Source: Falsigemmobacter intermedius
Lineage (GTDB): Bacteria; Pseudomonadota; Alphaproteobacteria; Rhodobacterales; Rhodobacteraceae
Direction of reading: 5' to 3'
DNA length: 64,000 nt
Assembly (NCBI RefSeq): GCF_004054105.1
Contig: NZ_SBLC01000003.1
Coordinates: forward strand, 1-64,000
Under the pieces are notes generated by a model. The model made no database searches and had not been told where the DNA came from. It was given only the letters and a program-made list of their open reading frames with translations. Position numbers and translations under genes: made by a program. Within the stretch, counting starts at the first letter, position 1, and every line of letters starts with the position of its first letter. Shown here one piece after another: positions 8,212 to 18,441 of this stretch.

Positions 8212-9921
8212 TTGACTTCTTTGTCGTCCCTGCGTTTCGTCCTGGCCCTTGCCGGGGCTTCTTTATTGCCGCTGAGCGCGCTGCCTGCGAAGGCAGAGGT
8301 GGCCGGGCCCTATCTGGCAGCACGCTCTGCCGATATCGCCTCTGACTTCCGCGAGGCGTCCCACTGGCTGGGGCTGGCGCTGGAGCATGATCCGGCGAAT
8401 GTCACTCTGCTGGAAAGTCTGGTGGTGGCCCTGACCGGCGAGGGAGAGGTTGCCAGAGCCGTCCCCGTCGCAGAGCGTCTGGCCGGGCTGGGTGAGGCGG
8501 CACCGATCACCACCACCGTGATCATCGCAGGCAAATTCGCCGCGCAGGATTATGCAGCCCTTCTCAGTGATCTGCCCGCCGCGCAGATCGGTCCGGGCAA
8601 TCTGGTCAATCAGCTGCTGCTTGGCTGGGCGCATATCGGCGCGGGCAGCATGTCTGAGGGGATCGCCGCTTTCGACGCGCTGAACAAAGCCGCCGGGATG
8701 GAGCTCTTCGGGCTTTACCACAAGGCACTTGCCCTTGCGATGGCCGGGGATTTTGAAGGCGCAGCCGAATTGATGGCGGATGAGAAGAATGCTCTCTTCT
8801 CGACCCGCCGTGGCACCTTCGCCCGCATTGAAGTGCTCAGCCAGCTTGATCGCTTTGACGAAGCAAAAGGTCTGCTGGATGCGGGCTTCGGGGATCGCAC
8901 CGATCCGGAGATTGCCACCCTGCGTGCCCGTCTGGACAAGCGTGAGGCGCTGCCTTTTGAAACCGTGCGCACTGCCCAGGATGGTGCGGCAGAGGTCTTT
9001 CACATTCTCGCAGGGCTGATGCAGGGGGAGGCCCCCGACAGCGAGACGCTGATCCAGTCGCGTCTGTCAGAATATCTGCGCCCCGATCATACCGACGCAA
9101 CGCTGCTGACCGCCTCGGTGCTCGAAAACCTTGGTCGATACGAGCTGGCAGTTGAGGCTTATGATCGTATCCCCGCCGCCAACCCCAGCTACCTCGCGGC
9201 CCAGACGGGCAGGGTGACGGCGCTTTATCAGTCAGACCGCAAGGCGGAGGCCGTTGCGGGCATGACCGAACTGGTCAAAGCCTATCCGAAGTATCTCTCG
9301 GTTCATGTGGGCCTCGGCGATCTGCTGCGCCGCGAAGAGCGTTATGGCGAAGCCGCCGCCGCCTATTCGCGGGCCATTGAACTGCTGGGCCGTCCGGAAC
9401 CAGCCCATTGGGCGCTTTACTACAGCCGTGGCATCGCCTGGGAGCAGGCAAAGGAATTCGGCAAAGCAGAACCGGATTTCCGCAAAGCGCTTGAGTTGAA
9501 CCCCGGTCAGCCGGAGGTTCTGAATTACCTTGGCTACTCGCTTCTCGATCGGAATATGAAGATTGAAGAAGCGATCGGGATGATCGAGGAAGCCGTGCGC
9601 AAGCGGCCGCGCGATGGTTATATCATCGACTCTCTGGCCTGGGGGCTGTTCCTGACCGGCCGTTACGAGGAGGCGGTGCAGCATATGGAGACCGCCTCTC
9701 TGCTGATGCCGGTGGATCCGATTGTGACCGATCACCTTGGCGATGTGTATTGGGCGGTGGGGCGTCACTCTGAAGCCCGCTTCCAGTGGCGCCGCGCCCT
9801 CTCCTTTGAGCCGACGGAAAAGGACGCTAACCGCATCCGCCGCAAGCTGGAGGTCGGGCTGGATCAGGTTCTGGTCGAAGAAAAACTTCCCACACTGGAT
9901 GCACGACGCGTTAAAAAATGA
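8212..9921 (+). CDS. Exported tetratricopeptide-repeat protein
   Basis: A 569-residue TPR protein. The frame opens inside the ETF-QO gene, but TTG 8212, behind GGAGA, gives a classical signal peptide (SLRFVLALAGASLLPLSALPAKA, cleavage near residue 27), so I place the start there; a TTG at 8221 is also possible. Several TPR units are visible in the second half, such as the stretch from YSRAIELLGRPEP to LNYLGYSLLDR, with another around YIIDSLAWGLFLTGRYEEAV. The product is probably periplasmic or an outer-membrane-associated scaffold. The stop overlaps ispE by 4 bases (ATGA). Such proteins are commonly found next to ispE in Rhodobacteraceae; the exact role is unknown. Confidence 0.85.
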   Translation: MTSLSSLRFVLALAGASLLPLSALPAKAEVAGPYLAARSADIASDFREASHWLGLALEHDPANVTLLESLVVALTGEGEVARAVPVAERLAGLGEAAPITTTVIIAGKFAAQDYAALLSDLPAAQIGPGNLVNQLLLGWAHIGAGSMSEGIAAFDALNKAAGMELFGLYHKALALAMAGDFEGAAELMADEKNALFSTRRGTFARIEVLSQLDRFDEAKGLLDAGFGDRTDPEIATLRARLDKREALPFETVRTAQDGAAEVFHILAGLMQGEAPDSETLIQSRLSEYLRPDHTDATLLTASVLENLGRYELAVEAYDRIPAANPSYLAAQTGRVTALYQSDRKAEAVAGMTELVKAYPKYLSVHVGLGDLLRREERYGEAAAAYSRAIELLGRPEPAHWALYYSRGIAWEQAKEFGKAEPDFRKALELNPGQPEVLNYLGYSLLDRNMKIEEAIGMIEEAVRKRPRDGYIIDSLAWGLFLTGRYEEAVQHMETASLLMPVDPIVTDHLGDVYWAVGRHSEARFQWRRALSFEPTEKDANRIRRKLEVGLDQVLVEEKLPTLDARRVKK

Positions 9922-10781
9922 GCCTGACTGAATTTGCCGCCGCTAAGATCAACCTGGCCCTTCATGTGACCGGGCAGCGCGATGATGGCTACCACCTGCT
10001 TGACAGCCTGGTCAGCTTTGCCGGGGTGGGGGACCGCCTGAGGCTGGTCGAAGGCGCAGCAGAGCCGCTGCGGATCATCGGCCCGGAGGGGCGGGGCCTT
10101 TCTGCGGGGGAAGATAATCTGGTTCTGAAAGCCGCCCGGCTTTGCGGCCTGCCTGAGGGGCTGGGGCTTGAACTGGAAAAGTCTTTGCCGCGGGCCTCTG
10201 GCATCGGTGGCGGTTCCGCGGATGCGGCAGCGACTTTGCGGCTGCTTTCGCGCAACAGCGGGGCGGCGCTTCCGGGGGCGGGGGCGGTCCTGTCGCTGGG
10301 GGCGGATGTTCCGGTCTGTCTGGCCGGGCAGAGTTGCCGGATGTCAGGGATCGGCGAAATTCTGACGCCGGCTCCGGCGCTGCCGAAGCTTTGGGTGCTG
10401 CTGGCCAATCCTCGGGTCGAAGTGCCGACGCCTGCGGTCTTTCGCGCCCTGAAGGTGAAGGAGAACCCGCCTCTGGCGCTGCCGGAGACCTCTTGGGCGG
10501 ATGCGGGCGCGTTTCTCGACTGGCTGGCAGAGCAGCGCAATGATCTCGAAGAGCCCGCGATTGCTCTGGCGCCTCAGATCGGTGATCTGCTCGATACGCT
10601 CTGGGATCTGCCGGAGGTTCTTTTCGCCCGGATGTCCGGCTCAGGCGCCACCTGCTTTGCGCTTTTTGCGGAAAAATCAGCCGCGATGCGGGCGGTTTAT
10701 GACGTGCAGGACTGCTACCCGGACTGGTGGGTGGCGGCTGGTCCGTTGGGGGATGCAGCAGAGGTTTCGCCCGAAGAATGA
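9918..10781 (+). CDS. ispE: 4-diphosphocytidyl-2-C-methyl-D-erythritol kinase
   Basis: A 287-residue GHMP-family kinase of the non-mevalonate isoprenoid pathway. It phosphorylates CDP-methylerythritol. The N terminus AAAKINLALHVTGQRDDGYH is typical of IspE, and the ATP loop PRASGIGGGSADAAATL is intact. The C-terminal MSGSGATCFALF motif is present. It is translationally coupled to the preceding TPR gene. The end of the operon faces the convergent decarboxylase gene, with a GC-rich hairpin between them. Confidence 0.95.
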   Translation: MSLTEFAAAKINLALHVTGQRDDGYHLLDSLVSFAGVGDRLRLVEGAAEPLRIIGPEGRGLSAGEDNLVLKAARLCGLPEGLGLELEKSLPRASGIGGGSADAAATLRLLSRNSGAALPGAGAVLSLGADVPVCLAGQSCRMSGIGEILTPAPALPKLWVLLANPRVEVPTPAVFRALKVKENPPLALPETSWADAGAFLDWLAEQRNDLEEPAIALAPQIGDLLDTLWDLPEVLFARMSGSGATCFALFAEKSAAMRAVYDVQDCYPDWWVAAGPLGDAAEVSPEE

Positions 10782-10792
10782 GGGCGGCGGAG

Positions 10793-10809
10793 GGCCCGCT
10801 GTGCGGGCC
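10793..10809. terminator. GC-rich hairpin between convergent ispE and decarboxylase genes
   Basis: Arms GGCCCGC and GCGGGCC around a TGT loop. No T-tract follows on either strand, so it is a weak or factor-dependent terminator candidate. Confidence 0.4.
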
Positions 10810-10822
10810 GCTCCGTCAGGTG

Positions 10823-11965
10823 TCATTTCAGCGAGAGCACGGTTTCAATCGCCACATCCCCGAAGCCGTTGAAGCGGGTGTTGGTGGCGATGGAATAGGC
10901 CCCGAGCCCGCTGAAAAGCAGATAGTCCCCCTCGGCCAGATCGCCCGCGAGCGGAACGGCCCCCGGCAGACGGTCAACCCAGTCGCAGGTCGGGCCAAAG
11001 AGCACCCGCAGCCGTGCGGGGCCGTTTTTCCGCTGCCCTTCCGGGCTCAGCACCTCGATGCGGTCCGTCAGACCGACGAGCGGCAGCTCATCAAGACTGC
11101 CATAGGTGCCGTCGTTCAGAAAAACATGCTCATCATCGCGCAGCGCCCGCACGCAGGTGCCAAGGGTGAAGCATTCCGCCACCATCCCGCGCCCCGGCTC
11201 GCAGACGAGTTGGGGCGCGGTTTCGCCGAAAGCACTTTGGGTGCTGACAGCAATGGCGGCGAAGATCCCCTTCAGATCAGGCTTCTCGCCGTTCAGGCGG
11301 TGCCCCGGAAAGCCACCGCCGACGTTCAGACGGGCGATCGTCACCCCGGCCTTTTGCGCAATCTCAGCCGCGGCCAGAATATGACGCTCCCACTCTGCGG
11401 CTTCCGTGCATTGGGTGCCAGGGTGGAAGCTGAGCGAGGGGGTGAAGCCTGCGGCCGCCACCTGTGCCAGCAGATCTGCAGCAAGCTCAGGGTCTGCGCC
11501 GAATTTGGCAAAGGCGCGGTCCTCTGCGCCCGGGGCGGGCAGGCGGAAGCGAACGCTGATTTCAACGCCCTGCGTGGGCAGCAGCTCAACCAGCTTGGCC
11601 AGTTCACTGCGGCTGTCGACGGCAAAGCTTTTCACCCGCAGCTCATGGGCGGCGATGATCTCATGGCGTGCGCGGACGGGGTTGTTGTAATGGATCACCG
11701 CATCGGGTGCGAGGCGGCGGATCAGGCGCATCTCGGCCACAGAGCCCACGTGAAAGCCGCGAAGACCGGCGGTGGCCAGGTTTTCGATCACCACTTCCAT
11801 GGGATTGGCCTTGACCGCATAGCTCACAAAGCCCGGAAAGCCGTCAATGAAGCGGCGCGCGACATCCTGCAGGACACCGGGCGCGAAGAACATCACCGGA
11901 TTTTCCGGGCGCTGGTGGGCGATATATTCCGCCGGCTTTGCCCAGATCGTTTTCGACAGTCCCAT
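10823..11965 (-). CDS. Ornithine/lysine-type PLP decarboxylase (fold type III)
   Basis: A 380-residue decarboxylase of the alanine-racemase-like fold (ornithine/diaminopimelate/arginine decarboxylase group 2). The PLP lysine is in SYAVKANP, the phosphate-binding loop is NVGGGFPG, the EPGRGMVAE motif is present, and the C-terminal substrate motif reads GPTCDWVD. The size and the CDWVD motif fit ornithine (or lysine) decarboxylase better than diaminopimelate decarboxylase. The frame opens at TTG 11983, but ATG 11965 is preceded by AAAGGA at good spacing and I use it. It is divergent from an Lrp-type regulator, which probably controls it. The likely pathway is putrescine or cadaverine synthesis. 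Confidence 0.87.
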   Translation of the reverse strand: MGLSKTIWAKPAEYIAHQRPENPVMFFAPGVLQDVARRFIDGFPGFVSYAVKANPMEVVIENLATAGLRGFHVGSVAEMRLIRRLAPDAVIHYNNPVRARHEIIAAHELRVKSFAVDSRSELAKLVELLPTQGVEISVRFRLPAPGAEDRAFAKFGADPELAADLLAQVAAAGFTPSLSFHPGTQCTEAAEWERHILAAAEIAQKAGVTIARLNVGGGFPGHRLNGEKPDLKGIFAAIAVSTQSAFGETAPQLVCEPGRGMVAECFTLGTCVRALRDDEHVFLNDGTYGSLDELPLVGLTDRIEVLSPEGQRKNGPARLRVLFGPTCDWVDRLPGAVPLAGDLAEGDYLLFSGLGAYSIATNTRFNGFGDVAIETVLSLK

Positions 11966-12125
11966 CGGCCAATCCTTTGCCAACAGAACGCAGCATCCTT
12001 GCCCCGGACTTCGGGTTGGGGAACGCGCGTGTGCGTTTCATCCAACCAGGCCAGGTGCGTATGAGCCGCCCTTTTCCTGAAAACTGAATTGGCGATATGC
12101 GGCACAAAGACTGCGTTGAAAACCT

Positions 12126-12171
12126 GTCATTCGACGAAATATGCCGTTATAATGACGAAAAGATCGTCATT
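12126..12171. promoter_or_regulatory. Lrp-type operator and promoter between decarboxylase and regulator genes
   Basis: A perfect inverted repeat AATGACGA-N5-TCGTCATT spans 12151-12171. A further copy of the half-site GTCATT is at 12126-12131, so three GTCATT/AATGAC elements sit in 46 bases. A perfect TATAAT hexamer (12148-12153) overlaps the left arm of the palindrome, and the regulator ATG is at 12187. The arrangement is that expected for autorepression by an Lrp/AsnC protein, with shared control of the divergent decarboxylase gene. The -35 element is weak. Confidence 0.6.
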
Positions 12172-12186
12172 CTGAAGGGGTGTGAC

Positions 12187-12618
12187 ATGGATGACATGGA
12201 CCGGACCATCTTAGGCCTGCTCAGCGCGGATGCCCGCATGTCGGTGGCCACGCTGGCGCGGCGGCTGAAGGTGGCACGCTCCACCGTTCAGGCGCGGCTC
12301 GAGCGGCTGGAGGCCTCGGGGATCATTGCGGGCTATACGCTGAAACTGGGCGAAGCGGCGCGGGCGGCGCGGATCCGGGCGACCATTCTTCTGACGATTG
12401 AGCCCCGCGCCCAGGCCGCGATTCTCTCGCGTCTGAAATCGGTGCCGGAGGTTGAGGTGGCGCATACCACCTCGGGGCGCTTTGATCTCCTTTTGCAGGT
12501 GGCCGCGCCTTCGACAGCGGCTCTCGATGAGGTGTTGGACCGCATCGGTCTGCTGACCGGGGTGAAATCCTCCGAGTCGCTCATTCATCTTTCCACCCGG
12601 ATCGACCGCGCGGTCTGA
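12187..12618 (+). CDS. Lrp/AsnC-family transcriptional regulator
   Basis: A 143-residue Lrp/AsnC protein. The N-terminal helix-turn-helix covers about residues 1-55 (MDRTILGLLSADARMSVATLA, then STVQARLERLEASGII), and the C-terminal RAM effector domain follows (EVEVAHTTSGRFDLLLQV). The frame is open to 12097, but ATG 12187 has an AAGGGGTG ribosome site, gives the typical N terminus, and lies downstream of the apparent promoter. It is divergent from the PLP decarboxylase, a frequent pairing in which the regulator senses the amino acid substrate. The ligand is unknown. Confidence 0.9.
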   Translation: MDDMDRTILGLLSADARMSVATLARRLKVARSTVQARLERLEASGIIAGYTLKLGEAARAARIRATILLTIEPRAQAAILSRLKSVPEVEVAHTTSGRFDLLLQVAAPSTAALDEVLDRIGLLTGVKSSESLIHLSTRIDRAV

Positions 12619-12685
12619 CCTGCCGCACTTCCCCTTGCGGGTTCCAATCGCTACATAACGGTCAAGAAAATAGGGATACCCTGTC

Positions 12686-15600
12686 ATGCCGATGGAAAAG
12701 ACGTTTAACCCCGCCGAGGCCGAAGCCCGCATTGCCGCCCGCTGGGATGAGGCCAATGCCTTCGCAGCCGGTGCCAATGCCAGCCGCCCGGAGACTTTCT
12801 CCATCGTCATCCCGCCGCCGAATGTCACCGGCAGCCTGCATATGGGCCATGCCTTCAACAACACGCTGCAGGATATCCTGACGCGCTGGCACCGCATGCG
12901 CGGCTTTGACACCCTCTGGCAGCCGGGCACCGACCATGCGGGCATCGCGACCCAGATGGTGGTTGAGCGTGAGCTTGGCAAAGAGGGCAAGCGCCGCACC
13001 GATTTCACCCGCGAAGATTTCACCAAGCTCGTCTGGGAGCAGAAGAAGAAATCGCGCGGCAATATTATCGGCCAGCTGAAGCGCCTTGGCGCCTCGGCCG
13101 ACTGGGCACGTGAAGCCTTCACCATGTCGGGGGCCCCCGGCGCGCCTGAGGGCGAGGAAGGCAACTTCCACGACGCGGTGATCAAGGTCTTCGTCGATAT
13201 GTATCAGAAGGGTCTGATCTATCGCGGCAAGCGCCTGGTGAACTGGGACCCCCATTTTGAGACCGCAATCTCGGATCTGGAAGTGGAGCAGACCGAAGTC
13301 GCCGGCCACATGTGGCACTTCAAATATCCGCTCGCCGGTGGGGAGACCTATATCTACCGCGAGAAGGACGAAGACGGCGAAGTCATCTTCGAGGAAGAGC
13401 GCAACTATATTTCGATCGCCACCACCCGTCCCGAGACCATGCTCGGCGATGGCGCGATTGCTGTGAACCCGGCAGATGAGCGTTATCAGCCGATCATCGG
13501 GAAAATGGTCGAACTGCCCGCCGGTCCCGAAGAGGGCCGCCGCCTGATCCCGATCATTGCGGACCCCTATCCGGAAATGGATTTCGGCTCGGGCGCGGTG
13601 AAGATCACCGGCGCGCATGATTTCAACGACTATCAGGTCGCCAAGCGGGCCAATCTGCCGCTCTACCGTCTGATGGACACCAAAGCCCGCATGCGCACCG
13701 ATGGCTATGACTATGCCACCTCGGTTGCAAAAGCGCGTGAGATTGCCGCCGGTGCGCCCTTCACGGAAGGCGAAGTCGATCTGATCAACCTGGTGCCGGA
13801 CGCCTGGCGCGGACTTGATCGTTATGAATGCCGCAAAGCCGTGATCGAACAGGTCACCGGCGACGGCTTTGCCGTGACCGAGCTGGTTAAAGAGATTGAT
13901 CCTGAGACCAATGCTGAAGACCTCTCGCTGGTCCCGGTGGTCGAAGACAAGAAGATCATGCAGCCCTTCGGCGACCGCTCGAAAGTGGTCATCGAGCCGA
14001 TGCTGACCGACCAGTGGTTCGTCGATACCGCGAAGATCGTGGAACCGGCGCTGGACGCCGTGCGCTCGGGTAAAACCAAAATCATCCCGGAATCGGGTGA
14101 GAAGACCTATTACCACTGGCTGGAAAACATCGAGCCCTGGTGCATCTCGCGTCAGCTCTGGTGGGGTCACCAGATCCCGGTCTGGTATGGCCTTGATATC
14201 GCAGGTGGCTTCACCGACGACCAGGGCGACAATGCGCTCGATCACGTGGAGCTTTTCCGCCTGCTGAACGAGGGTCATTTCAACGCCAAAGACCCGGCCT
14301 ATTTCTGCGCCCCGAACTTTGACGCGGTCTGCGGACAGTTCCGTGACGCATTGGCTCCGCTGCCGATGCCGCTGAACCATGCCCGCATCGTGGAAGTGGA
14401 AACCCGCGCGGAAGCCATGGATCTGCTGGTTTCCTCGCTGGCTGAGTATAACCTCAGCCAGGATCCGACCAAACTGGTCTATCCGGTCTGGCGCGAAGCC
14501 GATGTGCTTGACACCTGGTTCTCCTCGGGCCTCTGGCCGATCGGCACCATGGGCTGGCCGGAGCAGACGCCGGAACTGGCGAAATACCATCCGACCTCCG
14601 TTCTGATCACCGGGGCAGACATCCTCTTCTTCTGGGTTGCCCGGATGATGATGATGCAGCTTGCCGTGGTCGAAGACGTGCCCTTCCACACCGTCTATCT
14701 CCATGGCCTCGTGCGCGACGCCAAGGGCAAGAAGATGTCGAAATCTCTGGGCAACGTCGTCGACCCGCTGGAGATCATCGACGAATTCGGCGCGGATGCT
14801 TTGCGCTTCACGAATGCGGCCATGGCCTCGATCGGTGGCGTGCTGAAGATGGATATGAGCCGCATCACCGGCTACCGGAACTTCGGCACCAAGCTCTGGA
14901 ACGCCACCCGCTTCGCGGAGATGAACGGCGTCTGGGAAGGTCATACCACGCAGACGGAGGCCCCCAAGGCCACCGCCGTGGTGAACCGCTGGATTCTCTC
15001 GGAAGCTGCGAAAGTGCGGGCTGAGGTCGATGAAGCTCTCGAGAACTTCCGCTTCAACGATGCGGCGGATGCGCTTTACAAATTCGTCTGGGGCAAGGTC
15101 TGCGACTGGTACGTCGAATTTGCCAAACCGCTCTTCGCCGATGAGGCACTGGCGGCGGAAACCCGTGCGACCATGGCCTTCGTGCTCGATCAGTCGATGA
15201 TCCTGCTGCATCCGATCATGCCCTTTATCACCGAAGAGCTTTGGGCGCTGACCGGCGCGCGCCCGAAGCTGCTGGTCCATCAGGACTGGCCGACCTACGG
15301 CGACGAGATGATCGACGCGGAAGCGACCCGCGAGATGAACTGGGTGATCGCATTGATCGAAGACATCCGCTCGGCCCGTGCGCAGATGGGCGTGCCGGTG
15401 GGGCTGCACCTGCCGGTCCTGATGACCGAGCTGGATGCGACCGGCCGCGCGGCCTTTGCCCGCAACGAAGCGCTCATCAAGCGTCTGGCCCGTCTGGGCG
15501 ACATCACGGAAGGTGCGGCCCCGAAGGGTTCGGTCACCATCCCGGTTGAGGGCGGGGCCTTCGCGCTGCCGCTGGCAGGGGTGATCGACGTGGCGGCTGA

Positions 15601-15796
15601 AAAGGCGCGCCTCGAGAAGGCTGCGGCGAAGATCGAGAAAGAGGCCGGCGGTCTGCGCGGGCGTCTGTCGAACCCGAAATTCGTCGAAAGCGCGGCGGAA
15701 GAAGTGGTTGAGGAAGCCCGCACCAACCTCGCCCTGCGTGAGGAAGAGCTTTCGAAACTCAAGGCGGCGCTGGCCCGTCTTGCAGAGATCGGCTGA
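12686..15796 (+). CDS. valS: Valyl-tRNA synthetase
   Basis: A 1036-residue class I aminoacyl-tRNA synthetase charging tRNA-Val. The HIGH-type motif reads [17 protein letters not shown], the KMSKS motif reads [15 protein letters not shown], and the [10 protein letters not shown] stretch marks the CP1 editing domain that removes mischarged threonine. The C-terminal coiled-coil arm of ValS is present ([19 protein letters not shown]). The ATG at 12686 is used; another Met lies two codons downstream. murD follows three bases after the stop. Length is somewhat above average for ValS, in line with alphaproteobacterial versions. Confidence 0.97.
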   Translation: MPMEKTFNPAEAEARIAARWDEANAFAAGANASRPETFSIVIPPPNVTGSLHMGHAFNNTLQDILTRWHRMRGFDTLWQPGTDHAGIATQMVVERELGKEGKRRTDFTREDFTKLVWEQKKKSRGNIIGQLKRLGASADWAREAFTMSGAPGAPEGEEGNFHDAVIKVFVDMYQKGLIYRGKRLVNWDPHFETAISDLEVEQTEVAGHMWHFKYPLAGGETYIYREKDEDGEVIFEEERNYISIATTRPETMLGDGAIAVNPADERYQPIIGKMVELPAGPEEGRRLIPIIADPYPEMDFGSGAVKITGAHDFNDYQVAKRANLPLYRLMDTKARMRTDGYDYATSVAKAREIAAGAPFTEGEVDLINLVPDAWRGLDRYECRKAVIEQVTGDGFAVTELVKEIDPETNAEDLSLVPVVEDKKIMQPFGDRSKVVIEPMLTDQWFVDTAKIVEPALDAVRSGKTKIIPESGEKTYYHWLENIEPWCISRQLWWGHQIPVWYGLDIAGGFTDDQGDNALDHVELFRLLNEGHFNAKDPAYFCAPNFDAVCGQFRDALAPLPMPLNHARIVEVETRAEAMDLLVSSLAEYNLSQDPTKLVYPVWREADVLDTWFSSGLWPIGTMGWPEQTPELAKYHPTSVLITGADILFFWVARMMMMQLAVVEDVPFHTVYLHGLVRDAKGKKMSKSLGNVVDPLEIIDEFGADALRFTNAAMASIGGVLKMDMSRITGYRNFGTKLWNATRFAEMNGVWEGHTTQTEAPKATAVVNRWILSEAAKVRAEVDEALENFRFNDAADALYKFVWGKVCDWYVEFAKPLFADEALAAETRATMAFVLDQSMILLHPIMPFITEELWALTGARPKLLVHQDWPTYGDEMIDAEATREMNWVIALIEDIRSARAQMGVPVGLHLPVLMTELDATGRAAFARNEALIKRLARLGDITEGAAPKGSVTIPVEGGAFALPLAGVIDVAAEKARLEKAAAKIEKEAGGLRGRLSNPKFVESAAEEVVEEARTNLALREEELSKLKAALARLAEIG

Positions 15797-15799
15797 GCC

Positions 15800-17203
15800 A
15801 TGATCCCGGTTGAGGGTTTTGAAGGGCAGCGTGTGGGGGTGCTGGGGCTTGGACGCTCCGGCCTCGCCACCGCGCGGGCGCTGGCGGCCGGGGGGGCTAT
15901 CCCGGTGGTCTGGGATGACAGCGCTGAGGGGCGCGCAAAGGCAGAGGCTGAGGGCTTTGCCCCTGAAGATCTGCGCCGCGACAATGTACTGACGACGCTG
16001 GCCTGCGTGATCACCTCGCCCGGCATCCCGCATCTTTACCCCGCGCCGCACCCTGTGCTGGCGCGGGCGATGCAGCTTGGCGTGCCGGTCGACAATGACA
16101 TCGGGCTGTTCTTCCGCTCGCTGGGGCAAAGCTCCTGGGGGGACTACGATGTCGCCCCGCGTGTGGTGGCGGTCACCGGATCAAACGGCAAATCGACCAC
16201 CACGGCGCTGATCACCCATATCCTGCAGGAAGCCGGACGTGATGCGGTCATGGCCGGGAATATCGGTCGCGGTGTGCTGGATATTGATCCGCCCGAAGAC
16301 GGCGGCATCGTGGTGCTGGAGCTTTCGTCTTATCAGACCGATCTGGCGCGGGCGCTGACGCCGGATGTGGCGGTTTTCACCAATCTCTCGCCCGATCACA
16401 TGGATCGTCACAACGGCATGGGCGGCTATTTCGCCGCCAAGCGCCGCCTTTTCGCGGAAGGTGGTCCGGACCGTGCGGTGATCGGTGTGGATGAGCCGGA
16501 AGGCGTCTATCTCGCCGGGCAGCTCAGCCACGGGCCCCAGGATGACCGGGTGATCCGCATCTCCTCGGGGCAAAAGCTTGATCAGTTCGGCTGGTCGGTC
16601 TTCGCGCGTAAGGGGTTTTTGTCGGAGTATCGCAAGGGCCGTCAGCTGGCCTCTGTGGATCTGCGCGGCGTTCCGGGGCTGCCGGGCGCGCATAACCATC
16701 AGAACGCCGCTGCCGCCTGGGCGGCCTGCCGGGCGCTTGGCCTTGGTCCGCGCGATATTGAACTGGCCCTGCACAGCTTTGCCGGTCTGCCGCACCGCAG
16801 CCAGATTGTGCGTGAGATCAATGGTGTGCGTTACGTCAACGACAGCAAGGCCACCAATGTCGACAGCGCGGTTCAGGCGCTGCGGGCCTTCCCGAAGATC
16901 CGCTGGATCGCGGGCGGGCTTGGCAAAGACGGCGGCGTTCAGGGCGCGCTGAATGATCTGGGCAATGTGGTCAAGGCCTATCTGATCGGCCATTCGGCCC
17001 GCGAATTTGCGCTGCAGCTTGGCGGTCTTGAGCAGGAGATCTGCGAGACCATGGAGCAGGCCGTGGCCCGCGCCCATGCCGAAGCCGAGCCGGGTGAGGT
17101 GGTCCTGCTGGCCCCTGCGGCGGCGAGTTTCGATCAATACACCAGCTTCGAGAAACGGGGTGAGCATTTCACCGATCTGGTCCGGGCTCTGCCCGAAGCC
17201 TGA
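15800..17203 (+). CDS. murD: UDP-N-acetylmuramoylalanine--D-glutamate ligase
   Basis: A 467-residue Mur ligase adding D-glutamate to the peptidoglycan precursor in the cytoplasm. The nucleotide-binding N domain starts [16 protein letters not shown], the ATP loop is [16 protein letters not shown], and the C-terminal domain contains [15 protein letters not shown] and GGLGKDGG. All are typical of MurD. The gene starts three bases after valS; a strong terminator follows. It lies outside the main division/cell-wall cluster, which is not visible in this window. Confidence 0.95.
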   Translation: MIPVEGFEGQRVGVLGLGRSGLATARALAAGGAIPVVWDDSAEGRAKAEAEGFAPEDLRRDNVLTTLACVITSPGIPHLYPAPHPVLARAMQLGVPVDNDIGLFFRSLGQSSWGDYDVAPRVVAVTGSNGKSTTTALITHILQEAGRDAVMAGNIGRGVLDIDPPEDGGIVVLELSSYQTDLARALTPDVAVFTNLSPDHMDRHNGMGGYFAAKRRLFAEGGPDRAVIGVDEPEGVYLAGQLSHGPQDDRVIRISSGQKLDQFGWSVFARKGFLSEYRKGRQLASVDLRGVPGLPGAHNHQNAAAAWAACRALGLGPRDIELALHSFAGLPHRSQIVREINGVRYVNDSKATNVDSAVQALRAFPKIRWIAGGLGKDGGVQGALNDLGNVVKAYLIGHSAREFALQLGGLEQEICETMEQAVARAHAEAEPGEVVLLAPAAASFDQYTSFEKRGEHFTDLVRALPEA

Positions 17204-17207
17204 CGGA

Positions 17208-17239
17208 AAAAGGCCCGGAGGTGACCTCCGGGCCTTTTT
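17208..17239. terminator. Bidirectional terminator between murD and the polyprenyl synthase gene
   Basis: Long arms AAAGGCCCGGAGGT and ACCTCCGGGCCTTT, followed by a T-run on the plus strand and mirrored by an A-run on the other side. It lies between convergent genes. Confidence 0.88.
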
Positions 17240-17260
17240 CATGGGGCAGGGCCGCGAGGC

Positions 17261-18253
17261 TCAGGTCAGCCGCGCCACCACATAGGTCGCCACATCAGCC
17301 AGAATGCCGCGCAGCGGGTGATCGGGCAGATCGGCCAGGGCGGCACGGGCTTTGTCGGCCCAGGCATGGGCTTCAAGGCGGGTCGCCTCCAGCGTGCCGT
17401 GTTTTTGCATCAGGCGCAGCGCCTCTTCGAGATCGCCCTCGCGCTGGTCGCCCTTTTCAATGACGCGGGTCCAGAAAGCGCGCTCCTCCACATCGGCTTT
17501 CTCGACCGCCAGGATCACCGGCAGGGTCAGCTTGCGCTCGCGGAAATCGTCGCCGATGTTCTTGCCGATGGCTGAGGTGCCACCGTAGTCCAGAAGGTCA
17601 TCTGCCATCTGGAAGGCGATGCCAAGCGCGTCACCATAGGCAAAAAGCGCGGCCTGCTGCGCGGGGGTGGCATTTGCGACCATGCCGCCGACTTCGCAGG
17701 CCGCCGAGAAGAGCGCGGCCGTCTTGCCACGGATGACGTTGAGATAAATCTCGGTCCCGGTTTCCAGGCTTTGGGCGGCGGTCAGCTGCAGCACCTCCCC
17801 TTCCGAGATGACGGCTGAGGCATTGGCCAGGGTGGTCACCACCTCCAGCGAGCCGCATTCGGTCATCAGCTGAAAGGCACGGGCGAGGAGATAATCCCCG
17901 ACCAGAACTGAGGATTTATTGTCCCACAGCAGGTTCGCCGTCGGGCGGCCACGGCGCTTTGTGCTTTCGTCGACCACATCGTCGTGCAGCAGGGTTGCGG
18001 TGTGGATGAACTCAACCGTTGCCGCCAGTTTCACCGCGCGGATGTCATCGCTGCCCAGAAGCTTTGCCGCCGCCAGCGTCAGCATCGGGCGCAAACGCTT
18101 GCCACCGGCTTCGACCAGATGCGCCGTCACCTCAGGGATGCGCGGCGCGTGCCGGCTGGCCATGCGCTCGCGGATCACGGCATTGACGGCCTCCATCTCA
18201 GCGGCGAGGGAAGCGGCAAGGCGGTCGTGGGGTTTGCTCGCGTTCTGGTTCAA
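17261..18253 (-). CDS. Polyprenyl (probably decaprenyl) diphosphate synthase
   Basis: A 330-residue trans-prenyltransferase making the side chain of ubiquinone. The first aspartate-rich motif is LLHDDVVDEST and the second is QMADDLLDYGG; GGKRLRPML is also conserved. The start is TTG 18253, which is supported by AAGGA seven bases upstream. It is comparable to IspB/DdsA. Rhodobacteraceae generally use ubiquinone-10, so a decaprenyl product is likely, but chain length cannot be read from the sequence with certainty. It is divergent from the methyltransferase gene. Confidence 0.92.
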   Translation of the reverse strand: MNQNASKPHDRLAASLAAEMEAVNAVIRERMASRHAPRIPEVTAHLVEAGGKRLRPMLTLAAAKLLGSDDIRAVKLAATVEFIHTATLLHDDVVDESTKRRGRPTANLLWDNKSSVLVGDYLLARAFQLMTECGSLEVVTTLANASAVISEGEVLQLTAAQSLETGTEIYLNVIRGKTAALFSAACEVGGMVANATPAQQAALFAYGDALGIAFQMADDLLDYGGTSAIGKNIGDDFRERKLTLPVILAVEKADVEERAFWTRVIEKGDQREGDLEEALRLMQKHGTLEATRLEAHAWADKARAALADLPDHPLRGILADVATYVVARLT

Positions 18254-18441
18254 AGCGGTATCCTTTATCCCTCTCGGCCCCGCCGCGAGGAAGGCGGCAG
18301 GGCTCAGGCCGGGCCCCTTTGCCGGGGCGGCATAATCGCATTGCGGTATAACCGTCTTGCCGCGGCGCGTCCACCAATGGCATAGGGCAGGGCGGCCCGC
18401 TTCAGGGCCTTGTGACGGCAGACGGACTGGAGTTGACCGGG

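Noticed and set aside
12662-16129. 1155-codon open frame on the minus strand opposite valS and the start of murD
   Set aside because: It covers two genes with full family motifs; long antisense frames are common in high-GC DNA with biased third positions.
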